A DNA stretch of 64,000 nt from Sphingobacterium siyangense. GTDB lineage: Bacteria; Bacteroidota; Bacteroidia; Sphingobacteriales; Sphingobacteriaceae. Positions 45,088 to 52,805 of this stretch are shown piece after piece; the first letter of the stretch is position 1; each line of letters begins with the position of its first letter. The DNA lies in contig NZ_VLKR01000001.1 in NCBI RefSeq assembly GCF_007830445.1, forward strand, positions 248,001 through 312,000, read 5' to 3'. The notes under the pieces were generated by a model. That model was not told the DNA's origin. It searched no databases and was given only the letters and a program-made list of their open reading frames with translations. Made by a program: the position numbers and the translations under genes.

Positions 45088-45112
45088 AGCCCAGAGTGGG
45101 GAACTCTGAGCT
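45088..45112. ncRNA. Element copy 1: conserved hairpin
   Basis: A 25-base stem-loop with central AGTGGGGAACT and stem CAGAGT/ACTCTG. It stands 27 bases before the ATG of the mini-ORF at 45140. Read on the minus strand it is followed by TTTTTATTTTT, the shape of a rho-independent terminator. Copy 2 has the same loop with compensating stem changes, so the structure is probably selected. Not matched to a named RNA family from memory. Confidence 0.6.
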
Positions 45113-45139
45113 TTCGTTAGCCATATATTAACCTATTTT

Positions 45140-45187
45140 ATGAAAAGTATTTGTAATAAAAACGCCACATTTTTGAATTCATTATAA
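45140..45187 (+). CDS. Mini-ORF 1 (15 residues) after hairpin 1
   Basis: ATG AAA AGT opens a frame for MKSICNKNATFLNSL. It is preceded by ATTAACCTATTTT, a sequence like that before many Bacteroidota gene starts. Mini-ORF 2 shares MKS and the 27-base spacing but nothing more of the peptide. Translation is unproven; it could be a leader peptide or a decayed gene start. Confidence 0.3.
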   Translation: MKSICNKNATFLNSL

Positions 45188-45312
45188 CAAGAATAGTCAT
45201 TTAACATTTTTTAACGTTTAGAAGAGATTAATATTAAACTCTATTTGAGCGTGGCAAAAACCATAATTTTTCGTGTTCTTGTCAGGGATCCTCCGATCCT
45301 GTTCACAAAAAA

Positions 45313-45337
45313 AGCTCGAAGTGGGGAACTCCGAGCT
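45313..45337. ncRNA. Element copy 2: conserved hairpin
   Basis: The 25-base stem-loop has the same central AGTGGGGAACT as copy 1, exactly 225 bases further on; the stem is now AGCTCG/CGAGCT outside AGT/ACT. Minus-strand reading gives a stem followed by TTTTTTTGTG. The ATG of mini-ORF 2 again lies 27 bases downstream. Confidence 0.6.
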
Positions 45338-45364
45338 AACCTAACCAATTATTAACCTAAATTT

Positions 45365-45415
45365 ATGAAAAGTCTAATTTATACAAACAGCCTCTTTCGC
45401 TGTTTTGACTATTAA
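45365..45415 (+). CDS. Mini-ORF 2 (16 residues) after hairpin 2
   Basis: ATG AAA AGT opens a frame for MKSLIYTNSLFRCFDY, preceded by CCAATTATTAACCTAAATTT. Same position relative to its hairpin as mini-ORF 1. Evidence for translation is positional only. Confidence 0.3.
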   Translation: MKSLIYTNSLFRCFDY

Positions 45416-45528
45416 ACGTAAACCATAAGCTTATTATTACGCAGCTCTTACGGATTTATGTGAAATTTGACATTTTTTAACAATTCAATAAGTAACTTTA
45501 GGAAAACGAACATATAAATAAATATCAT

Positions 45529-46338
45529 ATGGCAGAGTACGATTTAAATGAACTTCAGAAGATCCACGAAAACAAAGATGTTTTAAACTATCTGGAACAA
45601 CATGGCATTCTGGAAATAAAAAAATTCAATGATGTTTACGATTATGAGAAAGAACTTTACGAGCTTCAAGTCAAGCTCTTAAAGCTTCAATATGAAATCA
45701 TTGAAAAAGGAAAACGGGTCCTTATTATTTTTGAAGGTAGGGACGCTGCGGGTAAAGGTGGTACAATAGGCCGCATAACCCAATATCTAAATCCCAAAAA
45801 GGTACGCGTTGTTGCATTGCCCAAACCAACCGAAGAGGAAGCTGGACAATGGTATTTTCAACGATATATCAAACAGCTCCCTAATGCCGGCGAAATTGTG
45901 ATTTTTGACCGTAGCTGGTATAACAGAGCTGTTGTTGAACCTGTATTTGGATTTTGCTCCAAGGAGCAACATGAGCTGTTTATGAACCAGGTCCCTGAAT
46001 TTGAGAAGCAGTTAATCGATGATGGCATCATCCTTATCAAATTATTCCTGAACGTCAGCAAAGAAGAGCAAGCCGAAAGGTTAAAAGAGCGAAAAGAAGA
46101 TATCCTAAAACAATGGAAAATCGGTGTGCTAGACCAGCAGGCACAGGAGAAATGGGATGTATATACGGGCTATATTGAGGATTTATTTAAAAAGACAAGT
46201 ACAAAAAAATCGCCTTGGCTAGAAATCGCGAAAGATAATAAGAAAAAGGCTCGCCTGGCGTCCTTCAGACTTATTATCAATGCTCTTGTTGGAAGTGAAC
46301 AGGAAAAAATAGATTCTTTCGTCACAAAACACGATTAA
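45529..46338 (+). CDS. ppk2: Polyphosphate kinase 2
   Basis: The 269-residue protein is a PPK2-type enzyme of normal single-domain length. Walker A is FEGRDAAGKGGTIGRI near residue 69, and Walker B with the lid start is IVIFDRSWYNRAVVEPVFGF near 124. The lid continues KLFLNVSKEEQAERLKER near 172. It transfers phosphate between polyphosphate and nucleoside diphosphates. The gene is alone, with the two hairpin elements in its long upstream region, so its transcript may be controlled by them if they lie in its leader. Confidence 0.92.
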   Translation: MAEYDLNELQKIHENKDVLNYLEQHGILEIKKFNDVYDYEKELYELQVKLLKLQYEIIEKGKRVLIIFEGRDAAGKGGTIGRITQYLNPKKVRVVALPKPTEEEAGQWYFQRYIKQLPNAGEIVIFDRSWYNRAVVEPVFGFCSKEQHELFMNQVPEFEKQLIDDGIILIKLFLNVSKEEQAERLKERKEDILKQWKIGVLDQQAQEKWDVYTGYIEDLFKKTSTKKSPWLEIAKDNKKKARLASFRLIINALVGSEQEKIDSFVTKHD

Positions 46339-46363
46339 AGGTCTGTCGATTAGGAAAGGTACA

Positions 46364-46409
46364 ATTATAACAAACAGGAGGAAAAGTATTTCCTCCTGTT
46401 TGTTATAAT
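46364..46409. terminator. Bidirectional hairpin between ppk2 and pckA
   Basis: Two perfect 21-base arms (46364-46384, 46389-46409) with a four-base loop; core CAGGAGGAAA/TTTCCTCCTG. T-runs are short, yet the strength and the convergent position argue for a terminator. Confidence 0.75.
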
Positions 46410-46420
46410 GGCAGAACGAA

Positions 46421-48040
46421 TTAGGACACCAGAACTGTAGTTTCTATTTTAGGTCCTGCTGCGTGCACCGAGGGTGGCATCTCATTATTGAATTTTTCAA
46501 AATTCGAAATAAACAGCTTCGCCAGGCGTTTTGCCTGCATGTCATAAGCCTCGTCATTGTTCCATAAGCCTCGCGCATCTAAAATTTGTGCAGGAACATG
46601 CTCTCCACAGCTCGTTGGATACTCCAGTCCAAAAATATTGTGCTTGTTGAAGTGAGACTCCAGCAGTGAACCATCTATTGCTGCTCGAATTAGCGATCGC
46701 GTATAATTTAGCTTAATACGTCTGCCTATTCCGTAAGGACCGGCAATCCAGCCCGTGTTCACTAACCAAACTTTGATATTGCGATTTTGCTCTAGTTTTG
46801 AACGCAGCAAAGCCGCATATTTTGAAGGATGAAGCGGCAAAAATGCCTGTCCAAAACAGGTTGAAAATGCTGCTGTAGGCTCCTTTACCCCTACCTCTGT
46901 ACCCGCGACCTTTGCTGTATAACCACTAACGAAATGATATACTGCCTGATCGATGGTCAACAATGAAATGGGAGGAAGTACACCAAAAGCATCTGCCGTC
47001 AGGAAAAAAATATTTTCAGGTTCACGACCAATACCGCTCATTTCGGCATTTTCCATGAAATCTATTGGATAGGATACGCGGGTATTTTCCGTCTTGCTAA
47101 TATCGTTGTAATCAGGTCGATCAAATTCATCCAAAACAACATTTTCAAGCAGAGACCCAAAACGAATTGCGTGAAAAATCTCAGGCTCTTTGTCCTCCGA
47201 TAAACCTACACATTTGGCATAGCAGCCACCTTCGAAATTGAATATTCCCTTTTCGCTCCATCCATGCTCGTCATCACCGATCAACTTTCTATTTCTATCA
47301 GCTGACAAGGTCGTCTTCCCTGTACCCGAAAGTCCAAAAAACAAAGCAGTCTCCCCTTCTTTCGAAGTATTCGCCGAACAGTGCATAGAAAGCACATTAT
47401 GCTGAAATGGCAAAATAAAGTTCAATATTGAAAAAATGCTCTTTTTAATCTCCCCTGTATAACCGGTCCCTGCAATCAGAACTATCTTTTTTGTAAAATC
47501 AATCGCAACAAAATTTTCGTTGATAATGCCATATTGATGCGGCTCTTCGATAAGCAGCGTCGGGGCAGCTAAAATCGACCAAGCAGGCTGAGCATCCAAA
47601 TTTGGTTCCGGACGCAGAAACAGGTTATTGGCAAATATACTTTGATAAGCTGTCTCCGTAACAACACGCAAATCTATTTGATAAGCTGGGTCAGCCCCTG
47701 CAGCACAATCTCTTACATAGATGATTTTATTACTTAAGTGAGCAGCTACTTTCGAAAATAGTGCTTCAAAATTAGCCGGAGACATCCGTTGATTGATTTC
47801 TCCCCACCAAACGCTATCTTTTGTTAAAGAATCTTCGACCAGAAACCGATCTTTTGGCGATCTCCCAGTAAATTTTCCCGTATCAGCAGCGAGTGCTCCC
47901 GTATCAGAAAGTCGACCTTCGTGATTTGCTAAGGCATGTTCGACCAATTCAGAAACAGGCAATTGATAAAATACATTTTTTGTACTATCAATTTTTAAAT
48001 ATTTCAAATCAGGCGCGTTTCCAATGTTACCCTTTTTCAT
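46421..48040 (-). CDS. pckA: Phosphoenolpyruvate carboxykinase (ATP)
   Basis: About 539 residues from ATG 48040 (MKKGNIGNAPDLKYLK), the usual PckA length; an ATG at 48097 lies upstream of the -7 box at 48067 and is unlikely. Motifs: GRSPKDRF near residue 54, the P-loop FFGLSGTGKTTLSAD near 235, and SCGEHVPAQILDARG near 492-505. It converts oxaloacetate to phosphoenolpyruvate with ATP, the first step of gluconeogenesis. Together with the aconitases and rpe nearby it is central carbon metabolism. Confidence 0.96.
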   Translation of the reverse strand: MKKGNIGNAPDLKYLKIDSTKNVFYQLPVSELVEHALANHEGRLSDTGALAADTGKFTGRSPKDRFLVEDSLTKDSVWWGEINQRMSPANFEALFSKVAAHLSNKIIYVRDCAAGADPAYQIDLRVVTETAYQSIFANNLFLRPEPNLDAQPAWSILAAPTLLIEEPHQYGIINENFVAIDFTKKIVLIAGTGYTGEIKKSIFSILNFILPFQHNVLSMHCSANTSKEGETALFFGLSGTGKTTLSADRNRKLIGDDEHGWSEKGIFNFEGGCYAKCVGLSEDKEPEIFHAIRFGSLLENVVLDEFDRPDYNDISKTENTRVSYPIDFMENAEMSGIGREPENIFFLTADAFGVLPPISLLTIDQAVYHFVSGYTAKVAGTEVGVKEPTAAFSTCFGQAFLPLHPSKYAALLRSKLEQNRNIKVWLVNTGWIAGPYGIGRRIKLNYTRSLIRAAIDGSLLESHFNKHNIFGLEYPTSCGEHVPAQILDARGLWNNDEAYDMQAKRLAKLFISNFEKFNNEMPPSVHAAGPKIETTVLVS

Positions 48041-48513
48041 ATTTTTTGTTTGTTTTAAAATGTGCCCAAATTTAAAGGCATTTTTCGCTAAAAACAAAAC
48101 TTAATTATCTAAAAATCAAGCTTATTGTACAAAAAACACAAAAACAAAACACTCATTAACAACAACTTACGCAAGTAAAAAAAAATAAACTTTTTAGCAT
48201 ATTTTTTTAGCACATCAATTTATCACTATCAAAAAATATCACATATTTTTCGTAAATTGTTCCAACCTTTACAAATATTAATAAAGTAAAAAAACAGAAG
48301 GTGTAACGTCCATCAGCCATTGATCGTTGAAAGTGGCAGCAATGTCCAGGCCGACGGACTAACATGAGTAAAGATAAAGAGATGAAATAGCTAGAATTGT
48401 AGCACGAACACGGAAGAGCACAGGGTGGCTTTCATGCTATCTGACAAATAATTGCTTGTGCTTAAAATAAACTGGATATGCTATATAACCATTAAAAGAC
48501 ACATAATCTGCGA
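48041..48513. other. Intergenic region between pckA and the MBL hydrolase gene
   Basis: 473 bases. The left part (to about 48295) is AT-rich and holds the pckA promoter. About 48299-48450 is clearly richer in G+C, with the inverted pair CATTG (48319-48323) / CAATG (48341-48345) and short GTCC/GGAC pairs. No open frame over 60 codons and no known RNA recognised. Confidence 0.45.
48067..48074 (-). promoter_or_regulatory. -7 box of pckA
   Basis: The minus strand reads TAAATTTG, a TAnnTTTG match, 27 bases before the ATG at 48040. This supports that start over the upstream ATG at 48097. Confidence 0.45.
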
Positions 48514-49350
48514 ATGAAATTACATGCTATAGAAACGGGATTTTTTAAACTCGATGGCGGTGCAATGTTTGGCGTTGTTCCAAAGAGTATCTGGAACAAA
48601 ACAAACCCGGCCGACTCAAACAATATGTGTACCTGGGGAAACCGCCTGCTCCTCATCGAGGACAGTAATCGATTAATGCTGGTCGATACAGGACTGGGAG
48701 ACAAACAGAATGAAAAATTCTTCAGCTATTATTATCTTCACGGCGATGCAACGCTGGATAAATCATTAAAAAATATTGGATTTAACAGAAGCGATATCAC
48801 CGATGTCATCCTTACACACCTACACTTTGACCATTGCGGCGGCGCTATAGTGCGCGAAGGTGAACAGCTGGTTCCGGCTTTTAAAAATGCTCATTTTTGG
48901 AGCAATAGTGACCATTGGTCTTGGGCGACCGATCCTAACCCGCGCGAAAAAGCTTCTTTCTTAAAAGAGAACATTTTACCGATACAGGAGAGCGGACAAT
49001 TAAAATTTGTCGAAGATCATCAAAATCCTTTTGGAAACAATATCGCTATCCGTTATGCACACGGCCATACAGAAGCTATGATGTTGCCACAGATACAGTA
49101 TAAAGGCAAAACAATCCTCTATATGGCGGATCTATTGCCTTCGGTGGGACATATTCCCATTCCTTATGTTATGGGTTATGATGTCAGACCCCTCGTGACC
49201 ATGGAGGAACGCAACAGCTATTGGAATGAGATCGTCGATAATGAATACATCTTATTTTTCGAACACGATCCCATACATGAATGCTGTACACTTCAACGTA
49301 CTGAAAAAGGTATCCGGGTAAAGGATATTTTCAAACTAGGCGAGATTTAG
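48514..49350 (+). CDS. MBL-fold metallo-hydrolase
   Basis: The 278-residue protein has the metallo-beta-lactamase fold: first strands with LMLVDTGLGDK near residue 56, the H-x-H-x-D-H motif ILTHLHFDHCGG near 104, IRYAHGHTEAMM near 183 (third His), the bridging Asp in ILYMADLLPS near 203, and FFEHDPIHE near 248. It lacks a signal peptide. Family substrates include lactones, thioesters and others; the specific one is unknown. The gene is alone with a terminator behind it. Confidence 0.9.
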   Translation: MKLHAIETGFFKLDGGAMFGVVPKSIWNKTNPADSNNMCTWGNRLLLIEDSNRLMLVDTGLGDKQNEKFFSYYYLHGDATLDKSLKNIGFNRSDITDVILTHLHFDHCGGAIVREGEQLVPAFKNAHFWSNSDHWSWATDPNPREKASFLKENILPIQESGQLKFVEDHQNPFGNNIAIRYAHGHTEAMMLPQIQYKGKTILYMADLLPSVGHIPIPYVMGYDVRPLVTMEERNSYWNEIVDNEYILFFEHDPIHECCTLQRTEKGIRVKDIFKLGEI

Positions 49351-49396
49351 CTGGTCTTTTTAAAGAAGATCAAATAGGATATGAAAAAGGATAAAC

Positions 49397-49430
49397 AAAA
49401 AAGGCTACTTTGAAAGTAGCCTTTTTTTGT
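49397..49430. terminator. Bidirectional terminator
   Basis: AAAAAAGGCTACTT (49397-49410) and AAGTAGCCTTTTTT (49414-49427) pair around three bases, followed by T. It serves the MBL gene and the convergent outer membrane protein gene. Confidence 0.88.
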
Positions 49431-49443
49431 TTCATGAATATGT

Positions 49444-50316
49444 TTAGAATCTAAAGCCCAAAGCCCAATAATTCTCAAAAAACCATATTTGTTGGGATGC
49501 TTTATCTACCCCTCTTCTTCCTGTTGTACGAATGTTTGTTAAATCAGTCCAGCCCGTTTTGAAGTTCCCCTGAAGATAGAGTCCTTTATAAAAACGGTAG
49601 TGCAAACCAACTTTTGCCGAAGCACCATAACCCGCAATGTTCCAAAAGTGGTTGGCCCCTTCGCCAAAAAGATGCACGTCGGAACGAGGAATCAATAGAC
49701 CTACATCCACACCAGATTCCATTGTCAGCACCTGTTGACCTTTGCGATTATTGATGATGTCATCATAACGCTCCAGACCTACTGAGGCAAAGTTATAACC
49801 ATCTGTATGCTCAAATGTCAGCATAGCAGAGTCTACAGTAATCAATTCACCGTTATATTGACCGGCGCGGTTTCCCGTCGGGATACCAGGATTAGAAATT
49901 TCTTCACCGATAAAACCGGAAATTTTCACCTGCTGCGGAATATCGACCACATATTTCATATGATCCCATCCCAATGAAATTGAATAATTATCTTTGATAT
50001 AATAACCAAAGTGCAGATTAAATTGTGGAATAGTTAACCGGCTTGGATCAAAATACGTCGAACCAAATTTAGTTGGCCTATCACCCGCTTTTACATCATG
50101 GAGTATAAAGTCATAATTAGGACCCGTAAAATGAATATCTGATTTTGCGTAAGAAGAGAAGTTGTACCCCCAAAAGAAGAAGAATTTGCCCTTGTTACTT
50201 TCTGTTCTCAAATTTTTCGGTTTGAAAATGCTTTTTCCTATCTCAGGATTTTCTTGGGCAAATAAGGCAGAAACACTTAATGCAAGTGCTCCAATCGTTA
50301 AAAATATTTTTCTCAT
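49444..50316 (-). CDS. Outer membrane beta-barrel protein
   Basis: About 290 residues from ATG 50316, which starts a good signal peptide (MRKIFLTIGALALSVSALFA, cut after Ala or AQ). The mature part alternates polar and hydrophobic residues as in beta-strands (FNLHFGYYIKDNYSISLGWD) and ends in a C-terminal aromatic (ALGFRF), the outer membrane insertion signal. An upstream ATG at 50352 lies before the promoter and can be set aside. Probably a porin-like or structural OMP; no known ligand. Confidence 0.8.
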   Translation of the reverse strand: MRKIFLTIGALALSVSALFAQENPEIGKSIFKPKNLRTESNKGKFFFFWGYNFSSYAKSDIHFTGPNYDFILHDVKAGDRPTKFGSTYFDPSRLTIPQFNLHFGYYIKDNYSISLGWDHMKYVVDIPQQVKISGFIGEEISNPGIPTGNRAGQYNGELITVDSAMLTFEHTDGYNFASVGLERYDDIINNRKGQQVLTMESGVDVGLLIPRSDVHLFGEGANHFWNIAGYGASAKVGLHYRFYKGLYLQGNFKTGWTDLTNIRTTGRRGVDKASQQIWFFENYWALGFRF

Positions 50317-50337
50317 ATCGGTGCTAAAAACGTTGGG

Positions 50338-50369
50338 CAAAAGTACCTGCATTCTATTTTATAAGCAAA
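50338..50369 (-). promoter_or_regulatory. Promoter of the outer membrane protein gene
   Basis: On the minus strand TTTG (50369-50366), 20 bases, and TACTTTTG (50345-50338) form a full Bacteroidota promoter. It is 22 bases upstream of ATG 50316 and so fixes the start there. Confidence 0.6.
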
Positions 50370-50436
50370 TAAAATCAATGGGAATTGGAAAAATATGACG
50401 AAGATCACAGAAATGTCATTCCACGCCAGAAACGAA

Positions 50437-50465
50437 AAAAGCTGCCTTCCAGGAAAGCAGCTTTT
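50437..50465 (-). terminator. Terminator of the aconitase operon
   Basis: AAAAGCTGC and GCAGCTTTT pair, with CTT/AAA partly continuing, just after the second aconitase gene. On the minus strand it ends in a T-run. Confidence 0.75.
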
Positions 50466-50490
50466 CATTTATTTTATTTCCAAGGAATTG

Positions 50491-52755
50491 TTACCCTTGA
50501 TTTTTACGAATGATATTCAAAGCCCCACCAGCTTTAAACCATTCAATTTGTTGCGCGTTGTAGGTATGGTTCGCCAAAATCTCTTCTTGCGTTCCGTCGG
50601 CATGATGTAATACAAGTGTTAAAGGTTTACCTGGTGCAAATGTTGTCAAGCCGAGAATATCAATGGTATCATTTTCCTGAATCTTGTTATAATCGTCTTT
50701 GTTTGCAAAAGTTAATCCCAACATACCTTGTTTTTTCAAGTTCGTTTCGTGAATACGTGCGAAAGATTTAACTAAAACAGCACGAACACCCAAATGACGA
50801 GGTTCCATCGCAGCATGCTCGCGGGAAGAACCTTCACCGTAGTTTTCATCACCGACTACAATTGAACCAATACCGTGTGCTTTATAGTCCCGCTGTGTTG
50901 CAGGAACAGGACCATATTCGCCTGTGAGTTGATTTTTAACGCTATCAGTCTTCTCATTGAAGAAATTCAAAGCGCCAATCAACATGTTGTTTGAAATATT
51001 ATCTAAGTGACCACGGTATTTCAACCAAGGACCAGCCATTGAAATATGGTCAGTAGTACATTTACCTTTTGCCTTAATCAATAATTTCAACCCTTTCAAA
51101 TCCGTACCTTCCCATGGCGCAAAAGGCTCCAACAGTTGAAGACGATCAGAAGTAGGAGCTACATCAACCACCACCGAACTACCATCAGCCGCAGGTGCTT
51201 GATATCCAGGATCATCTACCGCAAAGCCTTTCGTTGGCAACTCATCCCCTACAGGCGGATCTAGCTTCACTTGTTCACCTTTATTGTTTGTCAAGGTATC
51301 AGTTACCGGATTGAAACCCAAATCACCAGAAATCGCGATTGCAGCTACCAATTCTGGCGATGCAACAAATGCATAAGTATTTGGATTGCCATCTGCACGT
51401 TTTGCAAAGTTACGATTGAAAGAATGAACGATTGTATTTTTCTCTTGTTTATCGGCACCTACACGATCCCACATACCGATACAAGGACCACATGCATTGG
51501 TAAAAATTGTCGCATTGAGGTCTTCAAAAGTTTTCAGCAAACCATCACGATCAGCCGTAAAACGTACTTGCTCTGACCCTGGATTAATACCAAATTCAGC
51601 TTTTGTAATCAATCCTTTATCAACTGCTTGTTTTGCAATGGAGGCAGCACGGGATAAATCTTCATAAGAAGAGTTTGTACACGAACCGATCAATCCCCAT
51701 TCCACTTGCAATGGCCAGCCATTCTTTTCAGCTTCTTCGCGCATGCGCGAAACTGGTGTATACAAATCTGGTGTAAAAGGACCATTTAGAGAAGGCTCCA
51801 GCTCAGATAGATTGATTTCTATTAACTGATCAAAATACTGCTCAGGATTAGCATAAACTTCGGCATCCGCTGTCAGGTGCTCTTTAATCACATTTGCCGC
51901 ATCCGCCACTTCGGCACGACCGGTAGCACGTAAATAACGCTCCATGGATTCGTCGTACCCAAAAGTTGAGGTTGTCGCACCAATTTCAGCGCCCATGTTA
52001 CAGATTGTTCCTTTTCCTGTACAAGATAAAGACTCCGCACCTTCGCCAAAATATTCAACGATAGCACCTGTTCCGCCTTTTACAGTCAAGATACCTGCAA
52101 CTTTCAAGATCACGTCTTTTGCTGCAGCCCATCCGCTGAGCTTACCCGTCAATTTTACACCGATCAGCTTAGGAAACTTAAGCTCCCAAGGCAAACCTGC
52201 CATAACATCACAAGCATCAGCTCCACCCACACCGATCGCAACCATTCCTAAACCGCCGGCGTTCACCGTATGCGAGTCTGTTCCGATCATCATACCGCCT
52301 GGAAAAGCATAGTTTTCCAAAACAACCTGGTGAATAATACCTGCTCCGGGTTTCCAGAAACCGATACCATACTTATTGGACACAGAACTCAAAAAGTTAA
52401 ATACTTCAGAGCTTTCGTTTTTAGCTCGTGCTAAATCTTTGTCTGCTCCTTCTTTCGCCTGAATCAGGTGATCACAGTGTACAGTAGAAGGAACTGCTAC
52501 CTTTGGACGCCCAGCTTGCATAAATTGCAATAATGCCATCTGTGCAGTTGCATCCTGCATAGCAACGCGATCTGGAGCAAAGTCGACGTAAGAAACGCCA
52601 CGTTTGTAATCTTCAGTAGCATTGCCATCCCAAAGGTGGGCATACAAAATTTTCTCAGATAAAGTCAAAGGTTTGTTAACCACTTGACGAGCCGCAGCAA
52701 TGCGCTCGTCATATTGGCTATAGACCTTTTTAATCATATCTATATCAAAAGCCAT
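50491..52755 (-). CDS. Aconitate hydratase, mitochondrial/AcnA-like type
   Basis: The 754-residue enzyme has the length and motifs of the mitochondrial-type aconitases. Iron-sulfur cysteines lie in [20 protein letters not shown] near residue 355 and [13 protein letters not shown] near 420. Substrate motifs include [20 protein letters not shown] near 155 and the swivel domain [20 protein letters not shown] near 635. It interconverts citrate and isocitrate. It follows acnB by 50 bases in one operon, so two unrelated-order aconitases are made together. Confidence 0.93.
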   Translation of the reverse strand: MAFDIDMIKKVYSQYDERIAAARQVVNKPLTLSEKILYAHLWDGNATEDYKRGVSYVDFAPDRVAMQDATAQMALLQFMQAGRPKVAVPSTVHCDHLIQAKEGADKDLARAKNESSEVFNFLSSVSNKYGIGFWKPGAGIIHQVVLENYAFPGGMMIGTDSHTVNAGGLGMVAIGVGGADACDVMAGLPWELKFPKLIGVKLTGKLSGWAAAKDVILKVAGILTVKGGTGAIVEYFGEGAESLSCTGKGTICNMGAEIGATTSTFGYDESMERYLRATGRAEVADAANVIKEHLTADAEVYANPEQYFDQLIEINLSELEPSLNGPFTPDLYTPVSRMREEAEKNGWPLQVEWGLIGSCTNSSYEDLSRAASIAKQAVDKGLITKAEFGINPGSEQVRFTADRDGLLKTFEDLNATIFTNACGPCIGMWDRVGADKQEKNTIVHSFNRNFAKRADGNPNTYAFVASPELVAAIAISGDLGFNPVTDTLTNNKGEQVKLDPPVGDELPTKGFAVDDPGYQAPAADGSSVVVDVAPTSDRLQLLEPFAPWEGTDLKGLKLLIKAKGKCTTDHISMAGPWLKYRGHLDNISNNMLIGALNFFNEKTDSVKNQLTGEYGPVPATQRDYKAHGIGSIVVGDENYGEGSSREHAAMEPRHLGVRAVLVKSFARIHETNLKKQGMLGLTFANKDDYNKIQENDTIDILGLTTFAPGKPLTLVLHHADGTQEEILANHTYNAQQIEWFKAGGALNIIRKNQG

Positions 52756-52805
52756 ATCTCTCTAATTTATGTTGTTTAATTAAGTTACTAAACCCTAATC
52801 ACTCA

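Larger units (their letters stand above)
44973..45528. other. Spacer with two tandem hairpin/mini-ORF elements
   Basis: 556 bases between the MFS gene and ppk2. It has a 12-base direct repeat CAAGTCAAAAAA (45038-45049 and 45058-45069) and two diverged copies of one composite element at 45088-45215 and 45313-45481, described below. No ordinary gene was seen. Confidence 0.7.

Noticed and set aside
45088..45337. Known riboswitch upstream of ppk2
   Set aside because: The hairpins are too small and lack any conserved core of a riboswitch that I know; left as an unnamed element.
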